From NCBI GenBank assembly GCA_964511015.1, contig CAZEDX010000074.1, forward strand, positions 1 through 20,124: DNA of 20,124 bases. Reading direction: 5' to 3'. The notes beneath the pieces were generated by a model, which was given only the letters and a program-made list of their open reading frames with translations, did no database searches and was not told where the DNA came from. The translations under genes were made by a program, and so were the position numbers. How positions within the stretch are numbered: position 1 is the first letter of the stretch; each line of letters opens with the position of its first letter. Below, piece after piece: positions 6,610-13,664 of this stretch. The stretch comes from FEN-1099 sp964511015. Its GTDB lineage: Bacteria > Lernaellota > Lernaellaia > Lernaellales > Lernaellaceae.

Positions 6610-7605
6610 CTAGATGAGCGGTTTGATCACCCAAAAGGTGATTGCGCCGATGACGGCGGAGACGGGGATGGTGAAGATCCAGGCCCAAATAATTTTGCCG
6701 GCGACCAGCCACCGCACCGCGCGTGGACCGCTGGTCATGCCGACGCCGATGATCGCGCCGGTGATGGTGTGGGTGGTCGAAACCGGGATACCGAGTTCGG
6801 ACACGGCGAGGATGGTGACGCCGCCGCCGGTCTCGGCGCAGAAGCCGTGCATCGGGTCGAGCTTGGTCAGCTTCATGCCCATCGTCCGCACGATGCGGAA
6901 GCCGCCGAACATCGTGCCCGCGGCGATCATCGCGTAGCAGAGAAAGATGATCCAAGCGGGCATTTTGTCGGTGACCGCAAGATGGCCGCCGGCGACCAGC
7001 AAGGCGAAGAGAATGCCCATCGTCTTCTGGGCGTCGTTGGTGCCGTGCGAGAAGGAGTAGATCGCCGCCGACACGAGCTGCAGGCGGCGGAAGATCTCAT
7101 TGAGCTTGGTCGATTTGCTCTTGCGGACGATCAAGTAGACGATCGTCTGATTGATCCACGCCAACAGCATACCTATGATTGGCGCCAGCACGATGAACAT
7201 CGCCACCTTGGCCAACCCGCCGAAGATGAGCATCTGCCTACCGCCGAAGGCGAAGGCCGCGCCGGCAAAGCCGCCGATCAACGCATGCGACGATGACGAA
7301 GGCAGTCCCCACCACCAAGTAAGTAGATTCCACACAATGGCGCCGACCAGACCGGCCAGGATGACCTCGACATGGCCGCCGAGCATGCCGGTGTGTACAA
7401 CGCCTTTGCCGACGGTCATGGCGACCTTGACGCCGAAGGTAAAGGCCGCGACGAAGTTCCAGAAGGCTGCCCAGGCGACGGCAAGGCGCGGAGTGAGCAC
7501 GCGTGTGGAAACCACTGTGGCGATGGAGTTGGCTGCGTCGTGAAAGCCATTAACGAAATCGAACGCGAGCGCCAGGAAAAACGTCACGACGATCAGAAAG
7601 GTCAT
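6610..7605 (-). CDS. pit: PiT family inorganic phosphate transporter (copy 1, with DUF47 partner)
   Basis: A 331-residue integral membrane protein of the PiT family, which imports phosphate, usually as a metal-phosphate complex driven by protons. The two signature repeats are intact: FDFVNGFHDAANS at 15-27 and SHGTNDAQKTMG at 186-197. So are the paired GLPSSSSHAL (100-109) and GIPVSTTHTI (272-281), reflecting the family's internal inverted duplication. Hydrophobic segments fill nearly the whole chain, with a short cytoplasmic loop around 161-173. Its ATG overlaps the stop of the DUF47 gene by one base (TGATG), so the two are translationally coupled. It is about four-fifths identical by eye to the second pit gene upstream, with more divergence at the C-terminus. 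Confidence 0.92.
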   Translation of the reverse strand: MTFLIVVTFFLALAFDFVNGFHDAANSIATVVSTRVLTPRLAVAWAAFWNFVAAFTFGVKVAMTVGKGVVHTGMLGGHVEVILAGLVGAIVWNLLTWWWGLPSSSSHALIGGFAGAAFAFGGRQMLIFGGLAKVAMFIVLAPIIGMLLAWINQTIVYLIVRKSKSTKLNEIFRRLQLVSAAIYSFSHGTNDAQKTMGILFALLVAGGHLAVTDKMPAWIIFLCYAMIAAGTMFGGFRIVRTMGMKLTKLDPMHGFCAETGGGVTILAVSELGIPVSTTHTITGAIIGVGMTSGPRAVRWLVAGKIIWAWIFTIPVSAVIGAITFWVIKPLI

Positions 7606-8231
7606 CAGGAGTGCTCCAGCACGATGCCTTCCACGATGTTGGCGACGTCCTCGCAGGAGTCGATCGAGGTTTCGAGGATCTCGTAGATCTCCTTCAGCTT
7701 GATCACCAGCAACGGATCGTGCTTGTAGCGCTTGAACAACTCGGCCAGTCCGTCGCGGTGAAGCTGGTCGGCTTGGTTCTCCAGCCGGTTGATCTCCATC
7801 GCGTGCTTATGCAAGTCGCTGCCCTTAATCTTGCGCAACAGCTTGACCATATCGCAGATCTGCGCCTGGGCGTCGATCAGAACCTGGCAGAGCTGCGCCA
7901 GCCGCTCGGGTACTTCGGCGATTTCAAACAACACCAGGCGATGCGCGGCAGCATCGACAAAATCGACCACGTCGTCCATACGGGAGATCAGTTTGAGAAT
8001 CTCGTCACGGTCAAGCGGGGTGATGAAAGTGCGATGCATCAGGTCGACGGTCATATGGGTCAGTTCGTCGGCTTTGTGTTCGAGTTCCGAAATGCGGTTG
8101 ATGATTTCGGTATTGTTGTCCAGATGGTTCACCGCTTCCTGCATGGCTTTGGCGGCGTCTAGCGTGGTTTGCGCATGGCGTTCAAAGAGGTCATAGAACC
8201 CGAATTCCTTCGAAATCAGACTTTTGAGCAA
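7605..8231 (-). CDS. DUF47 / PhoU-like accessory protein of PiT transporter
   Basis: A 208-residue all-helical protein of the DUF47 (PhoU-like, TIGR00153) family, almost always encoded beside pit genes and thought to modulate the transporter. The family's acidic, metal-binding-type helices are visible: ISELEHKADELTHMT at about 47-61, SRMDDVVDFVDAAAHRL at about 83-99, NRLENQADQLHRDG in the third quarter, and EILETSIDSCEDVANIVE near the end. The start is a TTG with GAGGTGG upstream; there is no better ATG in frame. It is coupled to pit copy 1, while copy 2 has no DUF47 gene of its own. A role in phosphate signalling to PhoR, as for true PhoU, is possible but not shown by the sequence. Confidence 0.88.
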   Translation of the reverse strand: MLKSLISKEFGFYDLFERHAQTTLDAAKAMQEAVNHLDNNTEIINRISELEHKADELTHMTVDLMHRTFITPLDRDEILKLISRMDDVVDFVDAAAHRLVLFEIAEVPERLAQLCQVLIDAQAQICDMVKLLRKIKGSDLHKHAMEINRLENQADQLHRDGLAELFKRYKHDPLLVIKLKEIYEILETSIDSCEDVANIVEGIVLEHS

Positions 8232-8298
8232 GGGCCACCTCGACTCGTAGGTTGGAAGGTTTTTGGTTCTCAGCCTCAGCCGGTGTCTTGGAGCAGGA

Positions 8299-8328
8299 AT
8301 TACTAGGGCATATTGCCGAAAAAGTCAA
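8299..8328 (-). promoter_or_regulatory. Candidate promoter of the DUF47-pit pair
   Basis: Minus-strand TTGACT (8323-8328) is followed after 18 bp by AGTAAT (8299-8304), about 70 bp upstream of the TTG start. The match is moderate. The 207-bp gap to the upstream pit gene suggests separate transcription. I saw no phased CTAAY array here, unlike the phoB-pit region. Confidence 0.35.
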
Positions 8329-8427
8329 CAGGACCCCGGCTTCGGAAACAATTATGATATCGACCGGACAATTTAAATCCGCCTTCGGTTTCTGCTGCTC
8401 ATTGGATCCGATGATAGACAATTTGTT

Positions 8428-8439
8428 ATTGATATCAAT
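8428..8439. repeat. Perfect 12-bp palindrome at the 3' end of pit copy 2
   Basis: ATTGATATCAAT is perfectly self-complementary and ends on the first base of the pit stop triplet (plus strand). It has no loop and no GC content, so it is not a terminator; it may be an AT-rich protein site or chance. Confidence 0.3.
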
Positions 8440-9437
8440 TAGTTAAACACCCAGGTGTAGGTGTAATACGACAGAGCGCCGATCAACCCGGAGACAGGGA
8501 TTGTGAAAATCCAAGCCCAAATGATTCTTTCGGCCATCAACCAGCGGACGGCCCGAAGCCCTCCAGTTACCCCCACGCCAACAATCGCCCCGGTGATTGT
8601 ATGGGTTGTGGATACCGGTATTCCAAGGTGCGAGACGGCGAGAATCGTTACGCCACCGCCGGTTTCGGCGCAGAAGCCATGCATGGGGTCGAGCTTGGTA
8701 AGTTTCATTCCCATGGTTCGGACAATGCGAAAGCCGCCGAACATGGTCCCGACTGCGATCATTGCGTGACACAAGAAGATGATCCAAATAGGCATAGTGG
8801 CGGTGTTTGCCAGCTGACCGCCGGCAACCAACAATGCAAACAAAATGCCCATCGTTTTTTGGGCGTCGTTGGTGCCGTGTGAAAACGAGTAGACCGCCGC
8901 GGACAACAACTGCAGGCGTCGAAACACATTGTTCCATTTGAGGTTTGGCCGTGCTCGAACGATCAGGTAGACGACCAGTTGATTCGCCCAAGCCAGCAAC
9001 ATGCCGACCACCGGTGCGATGACAATGAAGGCTGTGACCTTGATCAGGCCTTTGGGGATCAAGAGACTGGCGCCACCAAACGCGAACGCTGCACCGGCAT
9101 AGCCGCCAATCAAGGCATGGGAAGACGATGACGGCAAACCCCACCACCAAGTCAGCAGGTTCCAGACAACGGCGCCGACCAACCCCGCTAGGATTACTTC
9201 GACATGTCCACGCAGCAATTCGGTATGCACTACACCTTTACCGACGGTATAAGCGACACTCACTCCAAAGGTGAAAGCGGCAACAAAATTGAAAAAGGCG
9301 GCCCATGCCACGGCCTGCCGGGGAGTTAGTACGCGCGTTGAAACCACAGTTGCAATGGAGTTGGCAGCGTCATGAAAACCGTTGACGAAGTCAAAGGCCA
9401 AGGCCAGAGCGAAAGTCACCACGATCAAACTGGTCAT
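8439..9437 (-). CDS. pit: PiT family inorganic phosphate transporter (copy 2)
   Basis: A 332-residue PiT transporter, a tandem paralogue of the gene at 6610-7605. All four signatures are kept: GFHDAANS, GLPSSSSHAL, SHGTNDAQKTMG and GIPVSTTHTI. The cytoplasmic loop near 161-175 (RARPNLKWNNVFRRL) and the last 12 residues differ most from copy 1. Codon use is visibly less GC-rich than in copy 1 although the proteins are very alike, so the copies have separated for a long time or one has a different source. A strong AAGGAG sits 9 nt before the ATG. It is the first minus-strand gene facing phoB, and its upstream region carries a phased repeat array pointing towards it, so it is the copy most likely under PhoB control. 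Confidence 0.92.
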   Translation of the reverse strand: MTSLIVVTFALALAFDFVNGFHDAANSIATVVSTRVLTPRQAVAWAAFFNFVAAFTFGVSVAYTVGKGVVHTELLRGHVEVILAGLVGAVVWNLLTWWWGLPSSSSHALIGGYAGAAFAFGGASLLIPKGLIKVTAFIVIAPVVGMLLAWANQLVVYLIVRARPNLKWNNVFRRLQLLSAAVYSFSHGTNDAQKTMGILFALLVAGGQLANTATMPIWIIFLCHAMIAVGTMFGGFRIVRTMGMKLTKLDPMHGFCAETGGGVTILAVSHLGIPVSTTHTITGAIVGVGVTGGLRAVRWLMAERIIWAWIFTIPVSGLIGALSYYTYTWVFN

Positions 9438-9487
9438 TCAGCCGAACTCCTTCGTGTTGTGCTAGCTAAACGTGTGTTTTTTACGTG

Positions 9488-9520
9488 AACTGCGTTAGGT
9501 AACGATTAGCGTTTGATTAG
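9488..9520 (-). promoter_or_regulatory. Candidate Pho box array facing pit copy 2
   Basis: Read on the minus strand, three consecutive 11-mers begin CTAATC, CTAATC and CTAACG (CTAATCAAACG, CTAATCGTTAC, CTAACGCAGTT). Direct repeats of 6-7 bp at exact 11-bp period are the hallmark of operators bound by PhoB/PhoP-type regulators as tandem dimers. A -10-like TAAAAA lies about 8 bp after the third unit. The repeat is seen directly; binding by the adjacent PhoB is inferred. Confidence 0.55.
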
Positions 9521-9557
9521 ACTTTTGGCGGGCTGGCTGGCGAAATTCAGCCGTGTT

Positions 9558-9590
9558 CTAATACAATTCAAATCCAAGGCTAACATTGTA
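9558..9590 (+). promoter_or_regulatory. Candidate Pho box array facing phoB
   Basis: On the plus strand CTAATACAATT, CAAATCCAAGG and CTAACATTGTA are consecutive 11-mers starting at 9558, 9569 and 9580, the same CTAAY core as the opposite array. A -10-like TACTAT follows at 9589-9594, and an 8-bp palindrome GTGTACAC at 9596-9603. The array lies 51 bp before the phoB start, consistent with autoregulation of phoBR. The middle unit is degenerate. Confidence 0.5.
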
Positions 9591-9640
9591 CTATTGTGTA
9601 CACGACAAATTTGTTTCATAGAGACCAAAGGCGAGGTAGC

Positions 9641-10330
9641 ATGATGTCGAAAGCGAAATTGCTGGTGGTGGATGACGAAGAAGACATCCTTCAACTCGTC
9701 CGTTATAACCTGACCAAAGAAGGCTACGACATCATCTGTGTGACCACCGGCGAAGAGGCCGTTCGTCGCGCTAAGATCGAGCAGCCGGATCTGATTCTGT
9801 TGGATCTCATGTTGCCTGGCGTTGACGGATTTGAGGTCTGTCGCCAACTCAAGCGTGACGAAACCACGGCTGCCATTCCGATCGTCATGTTGACCGCCAA
9901 AGGAGAAGACGCCGATATCGTGACCGGTCTCGAACTCGGCGCTGATGACTACATCACCAAACCTTTCAGCCCCAAAGTGCTGCTGGCGCGTATTCGGGCG
10001 GTTCTTCGCCGTCGCAATCAGCAAGATATAGACAACACTGAACCGCTGACCACCGGTCCACTGTCGATCGACCCGATTCGCCACGAAGTGCGCCTGGGGG
10101 GCGAGCCGCTCCTTCTCACGGCCACCGAGTTTGCTCTGTTGCATTTTCTGGCTCGCCATCCGGGCTGGGTCTTCTCGCGCAATCAGATCATCAGTGGCGT
10201 CAAGGGTGACGACTACGCGGTTACTGAACGTTCGGTCGATGTGCAAATCACCGGTCTGCGAAAAAAAATGGGCGAAGCTGGAAAAATGATCGAAACCGTG
10301 CGGGGTGTCGGTTACCGCTTCAAGGACTAA
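9641..10330 (+). CDS. phoB: Phosphate regulon-type response regulator (OmpR/PhoB family)
   Basis: A 229-residue response regulator. The receiver domain (1-120) has the acidic pair Asp11/Asp12, phosphoacceptor Asp55 in LILLDLMLPG, Thr85 and Lys107 in YITKPF. The C-terminal winged helix (about 132-228) ends in the usual TVRGVGYRF. The phosphorylated form would bind direct repeats and recruit RNA polymerase. The start is at one of two adjacent ATGs (9641 or 9644) behind GAGGT; longer frames to 9596 lack a ribosome site. phoR follows after 3 bp. The PhoB assignment over other OmpR-family members rests on the neighbours: a PhoR-like kinase downstream and pit genes upstream. Confidence 0.88.
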   Translation: MMSKAKLLVVDDEEDILQLVRYNLTKEGYDIICVTTGEEAVRRAKIEQPDLILLDLMLPGVDGFEVCRQLKRDETTAAIPIVMLTAKGEDADIVTGLELGADDYITKPFSPKVLLARIRAVLRRRNQQDIDNTEPLTTGPLSIDPIRHEVRLGGEPLLLTATEFALLHFLARHPGWVFSRNQIISGVKGDDYAVTERSVDVQITGLRKKMGEAGKMIETVRGVGYRFKD

Positions 10331-10333
10331 TCG

Positions 10334-12106
10334 ATGGTCGGGCACAAACGTCTTTTATGGCAGGTTCTCCTTCCGTTCCTGACCTTGATCCTGATCGCGG
10401 TGACAGTGATTACTCTGTTTGTCCTTGGCACCCTTAAGCGTTTCTATCTGGAGCAGAATCAGAATACCTTGGAGGCGGTGGCCCGCCTCGTCCAGAGCAT
10501 GGTGGCCGACCGGTATACAACGGAACAAATCGACGTAGTCAATACCTTGTGTCGAGTGGGTGGGGAAGACGCCCACGAACGATTGACGGTAATTCTTCCG
10601 GACGGGACCGTTATCGGTGACTCGCGGCAAGACCCTCGCAAAATGGAGAATCACGGCGATCGGCCGGAAGTACGCGGGGCACTGGCAGGCCGGACCTCAA
10701 TCTCGATCCGCTACAGCCCGACGATCGGCGAAGAGATGATGTACGTCGCCGTGCCGGCCATGCGAAACGGTCGGGTGGTGGGCGTGGTGCGCGCGGCCAC
10801 GCCGATTCCGGCCATCACCGCCGCGTTGCAAGTTCGGTATGAGCGCATTTTGCTGGTGGTCCTGCTGGTAGCGGCGCTGGCGGCGGGCGCCTCTTTTCTG
10901 GTCGCCCAGCGCATCAACCAACCATTGCGCAACATTAAAAGCGGCGCGGCGCGATTGGCTCGCGGTGAGTTAAACTACCGTCTGCCGTTGCCCGATTCCG
11001 AGGAACTCGCAACGTTGGCGCAAACCATCAACGACATGGCGGCGGAGTTGGAGCAGCGAATTCGCACAATCACCGCACAACGCAACGAACTGGAAGCGAT
11101 TTTGTCGAATATGGCCGAGGCGGTATTGGTGTTGGACGAAGAACGACGGATCGTTCGCTGCAATCGCGCGGCGCTCAGTGTGCTCGAACTGGACCGCGAC
11201 AAGGTGCAGGACCATCCGCTGAACGAAGTGATCCGTAACGCCGACCTGCGCGGTTTCCTCGAGCGCCTTTACGCGAACCAGAGCGAGACCGAGGCCGAAA
11301 TCGCCTTGCAGGGCGAGCGCGGACGTTTTCTGCACGCCCACGGTTCGTTCATTCGTAACGACCATGACACCAACCGCCTGGCGTTGGTCGTGTTCAACGA
11401 TATCACTCGCATCCAGCGATTGGAGACGATCCGGCGCGACTTCGTGGCCAATGTGTCGCACGAGTTGAAGACGCCGATCACCTCGATCAAGGGATTCGTC
11501 GAAACGCTGCTCGATGGCGCCATTCAAGATGAAGAGAACGCGCGTGAATTCCTGGCAATCGTCAAGCGCCATGCGGATCGGTTGGACGCCATCATCGAAG
11601 ACCTGCTCAGTCTGTCGCGATTGGATCAGGATGCGGACAAGCGGCAGATCCGCCTCGATCGCGAGCGGCTCAAACCGGTGTTGAAATCGGCCCTGCTGAT
11701 TTGCCGCGCCAAGGCGGCGGAAAAGCAGATCGCCATGGAATTGAACTGCGACGAGAATATCTCCGCCCAGATCAATGCCCCGCTACTTGAACAGGCGATT
11801 GTCAATCTGGTGGACAACGCCATCAAGTATAGCGAGCCCGGACACAACGTCGTGGTCTCCGTCACCGGCGGCACCGACGAGGTGCGCATCGACGTCACCG
11901 ACCAGGGCAGCGGCATTCCGCCGGAACACCTATCGCGGATATTCGAACGATTCTACCGGGTGGACAAAGCGCGCAGTCGCAAGCTGGGCGGCACCGGTTT
12001 AGGCCTGGCCATTGTCAAGCACATCGTTCAGGTCCACACTGGTCGCATCGAAGTACAAAGCATGCTCGATCAGGGAAGTACCTTTTCGATTTTCCTGCGT
12101 GTTTGA
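10334..12106 (+). CDS. phoR: PhoR-like membrane sensor histidine kinase
   Basis: A 590-residue kinase paired with phoB. TM1 is at about 11-33, an extracytoplasmic segment at 36-168, TM2 at about 170-190, HAMP at about 191-245, a PAS-like domain at about 250-358, HisKA with His376 in VANVSHELKTP, and HATPase_c with the N box NLVDNAIKYS (Asn495), G1 DQGSGIPP, F box FERFYRVD and G2 GGTGLGL (552-558). The extracytoplasmic region of about 130 residues is larger than in Escherichia PhoR, which has almost none, and is nearer the PhoR/PnpS type of Gram-positives, so it may sense an external signal. It should phosphorylate PhoB. It starts 3 bp after the phoB stop, so the two are one operon. Confidence 0.87.
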   Translation: MVGHKRLLWQVLLPFLTLILIAVTVITLFVLGTLKRFYLEQNQNTLEAVARLVQSMVADRYTTEQIDVVNTLCRVGGEDAHERLTVILPDGTVIGDSRQDPRKMENHGDRPEVRGALAGRTSISIRYSPTIGEEMMYVAVPAMRNGRVVGVVRAATPIPAITAALQVRYERILLVVLLVAALAAGASFLVAQRINQPLRNIKSGAARLARGELNYRLPLPDSEELATLAQTINDMAAELEQRIRTITAQRNELEAILSNMAEAVLVLDEERRIVRCNRAALSVLELDRDKVQDHPLNEVIRNADLRGFLERLYANQSETEAEIALQGERGRFLHAHGSFIRNDHDTNRLALVVFNDITRIQRLETIRRDFVANVSHELKTPITSIKGFVETLLDGAIQDEENAREFLAIVKRHADRLDAIIEDLLSLSRLDQDADKRQIRLDRERLKPVLKSALLICRAKAAEKQIAMELNCDENISAQINAPLLEQAIVNLVDNAIKYSEPGHNVVVSVTGGTDEVRIDVTDQGSGIPPEHLSRIFERFYRVDKARSRKLGGTGLGLAIVKHIVQVHTGRIEVQSMLDQGSTFSIFLRV

Positions 12107-12112
12107 CTCGCA

Positions 12113-12142
12113 TTGACTCACCCCCGGTGTCCAGCCGATAGT
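12113..12142 (+). promoter_or_regulatory. Candidate promoter of the phospholipase-like gene
   Basis: TTGACT (12113-12118), an 18-bp spacer and GATAGT (12137-12142) lie just ahead of the gene at 12171. TTGACTC also occurs 10 bp earlier (12103-12109), overlapping the phoR stop, giving a two-unit direct repeat. This makes a promoter separate from phoBR plausible, though read-through is equally possible across only 64 bp. Confidence 0.35.
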
Positions 12143-12170
12143 GTTAGCAAGTATGCGGTCGGGGTGTTTC

Positions 12171-13664
12171 ATGAAGATAGTCCTATGTATGAGTCTTGCT
12201 CTTACGATTCTGCTGCCGGCGGTGGCTTGGGCGTACGGACCGTCGGTGCATATACGCGAAGCCGATCAATACATCGTGCAATGCGAACTGCACCCGGGGC
12301 CGTATCCGGTGCACAATCCGGAACTGCTGCGACGGCAACGAGCCTATCTGCGTTTGGGCGCGATTTGGCCCGATCTGGCAAACTTCATCGTGGGCGAGGT
12401 TGACGGCGCGGTGAAGGGAGGCAAATCCCACCATCCGGACTTCAACCGCTTCCTGCTCGACGATGCCCTCGAGTCCTTTCCGGACGACCCATGGAAGCTT
12501 GCCTTTGCGATCGGCGGGTTGGACCACTGCACTGGCGACATCGTGGCGCAGGATATGCTAACTCCACATCTGTCGGTTCGCGTGCATTCGGGCGAACTCG
12601 ATGTCCTTACTGGTTACGACGACAATGCGCCGGGCGGCGAAATGCAGGCCATCATCGAAGGCGGCCTAGAGTTCATGGTGCCACGGCTCGATTTGTATCT
12701 GGTGCTGACCGAACGTTTTCTCCTGACAATGGCCGGGCGCCAAGATCTTCAAGAGGTGATCGACTACTACTTGCCGCTGTACCAGGAGTACTTCCCGGCC
12801 GAACAGCCCCTTGACCGCGAACAGGCCTTCCAACGGGCGGTTTACTACCTGGCGCATCTGCGGGAACTGCCGCCGCCAGAAGTCTCCCCGGCGCTGTATT
12901 TGTTTGCCGCTTCAGGGTTCAGCGACAGCACCGCCTGCAAGGGCCTGGGCTTCGATTTCGACGAGTTTCTGCGCATCCTGCCGGCGTTGTTGTCCGACGA
13001 ATTCTGGCAGACCTACGATGGGGAAGGCTTTGCCGAGCTTTCGCCGACCATGCTGCTGACCTACGAACCGGGCCAGCCGTTTTTCGATACTCTGCCGATC
13101 TGGAGTGCGGCGGCGATGAAATCGGGGTCGATCCAATCGCTGGCCTACTACCTGCCGGAGCAACTCGCCGTGGAAGACGGGCGGTTCCTCTTGGCGCAAG
13201 CATGGTATGCCGACGACAATCCGACGCCCATTACCTCGATTGACGCGGCGTCACCGCCGGCGGAAGTCACGCTCTCCTTGACCTTCTTCGACACCCCCGG
13301 ACGCACGGCAGACAACGAGTCGGTTCAGATTCGCATTCGTGAAGATTCGACGGCCGGCACGGTGGTGGCGAGCGACTACGTTGCGGTCGGCGTAGATCCG
13401 TGGACCTACGACGTGGCTCCCCTGGTGACGGCGACCGTTTCTTTTGATCCGGCCGCGTCGATTGCCGCCGGCGCTGCCGGCTTCTTTGTCGAGCTGGCCA
13501 ACGATGACGATCCGAACGCGCTGCCGTATTTCACCACCAATTGGAGCCTGTACCAGCAGATCACCGAGATCGACATGACCAAGGATGCTTACACCTTGCT
13601 CTACGCCACTTACGGCCAGTGGCCCTATTCGTTACAGATCATCCCGGTGGGGGTGCGGCCATGA
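12171..13664 (+). CDS. Exported zinc-dependent phospholipase C-like protein
   Basis: A 497-residue secreted protein. The signal MKIVLCMSLALTILLPAVA precedes Trp20; cleavage after AVA would leave Trp at the mature N-terminus, as in Bacillus cereus phospholipase C, where it binds zinc. Further likely ligands are His27 in YGPSVH, Asp68 in GAIWPDL, His87/88 in SHHPDF, and His119 with Asp123 in GLDHCTGDIVAQD. Many family members have His where this has Gln127. The N-terminal 140 residues match the zinc-dependent PLC/S1-P1 nuclease fold; the rest includes helical repeats and, from about 360, a beta-rich region I cannot name. The ATG at 12171 behind GGGGTG gives a clean signal peptide, unlike upstream starts. 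It follows phoR and overlaps the Kelch gene by 4 bases. Substrate is unproven. Confidence 0.68.
   Translation: MKIVLCMSLALTILLPAVAWAYGPSVHIREADQYIVQCELHPGPYPVHNPELLRRQRAYLRLGAIWPDLANFIVGEVDGAVKGGKSHHPDFNRFLLDDALESFPDDPWKLAFAIGGLDHCTGDIVAQDMLTPHLSVRVHSGELDVLTGYDDNAPGGEMQAIIEGGLEFMVPRLDLYLVLTERFLLTMAGRQDLQEVIDYYLPLYQEYFPAEQPLDREQAFQRAVYYLAHLRELPPPEVSPALYLFAASGFSDSTACKGLGFDFDEFLRILPALLSDEFWQTYDGEGFAELSPTMLLTYEPGQPFFDTLPIWSAAAMKSGSIQSLAYYLPEQLAVEDGRFLLAQAWYADDNPTPITSIDAASPPAEVTLSLTFFDTPGRTADNESVQIRIREDSTAGTVVASDYVAVGVDPWTYDVAPLVTATVSFDPAASIAAGAAGFFVELANDDDPNALPYFTTNWSLYQQITEIDMTKDAYTLLYATYGQWPYSLQIIPVGVRP

Noticed and set aside
8191..8421. 76-codon minus-strand frame upstream of the DUF47 gene
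   Set aside because: No ribosome site or homology signature; it overlaps the DUF47 start in another frame and the promoter candidate.
9506..10345. 279-codon minus-strand frame opposite phoB
   Set aside because: It runs through the complete phoB frame and the phoB promoter region and has no domain of its own.
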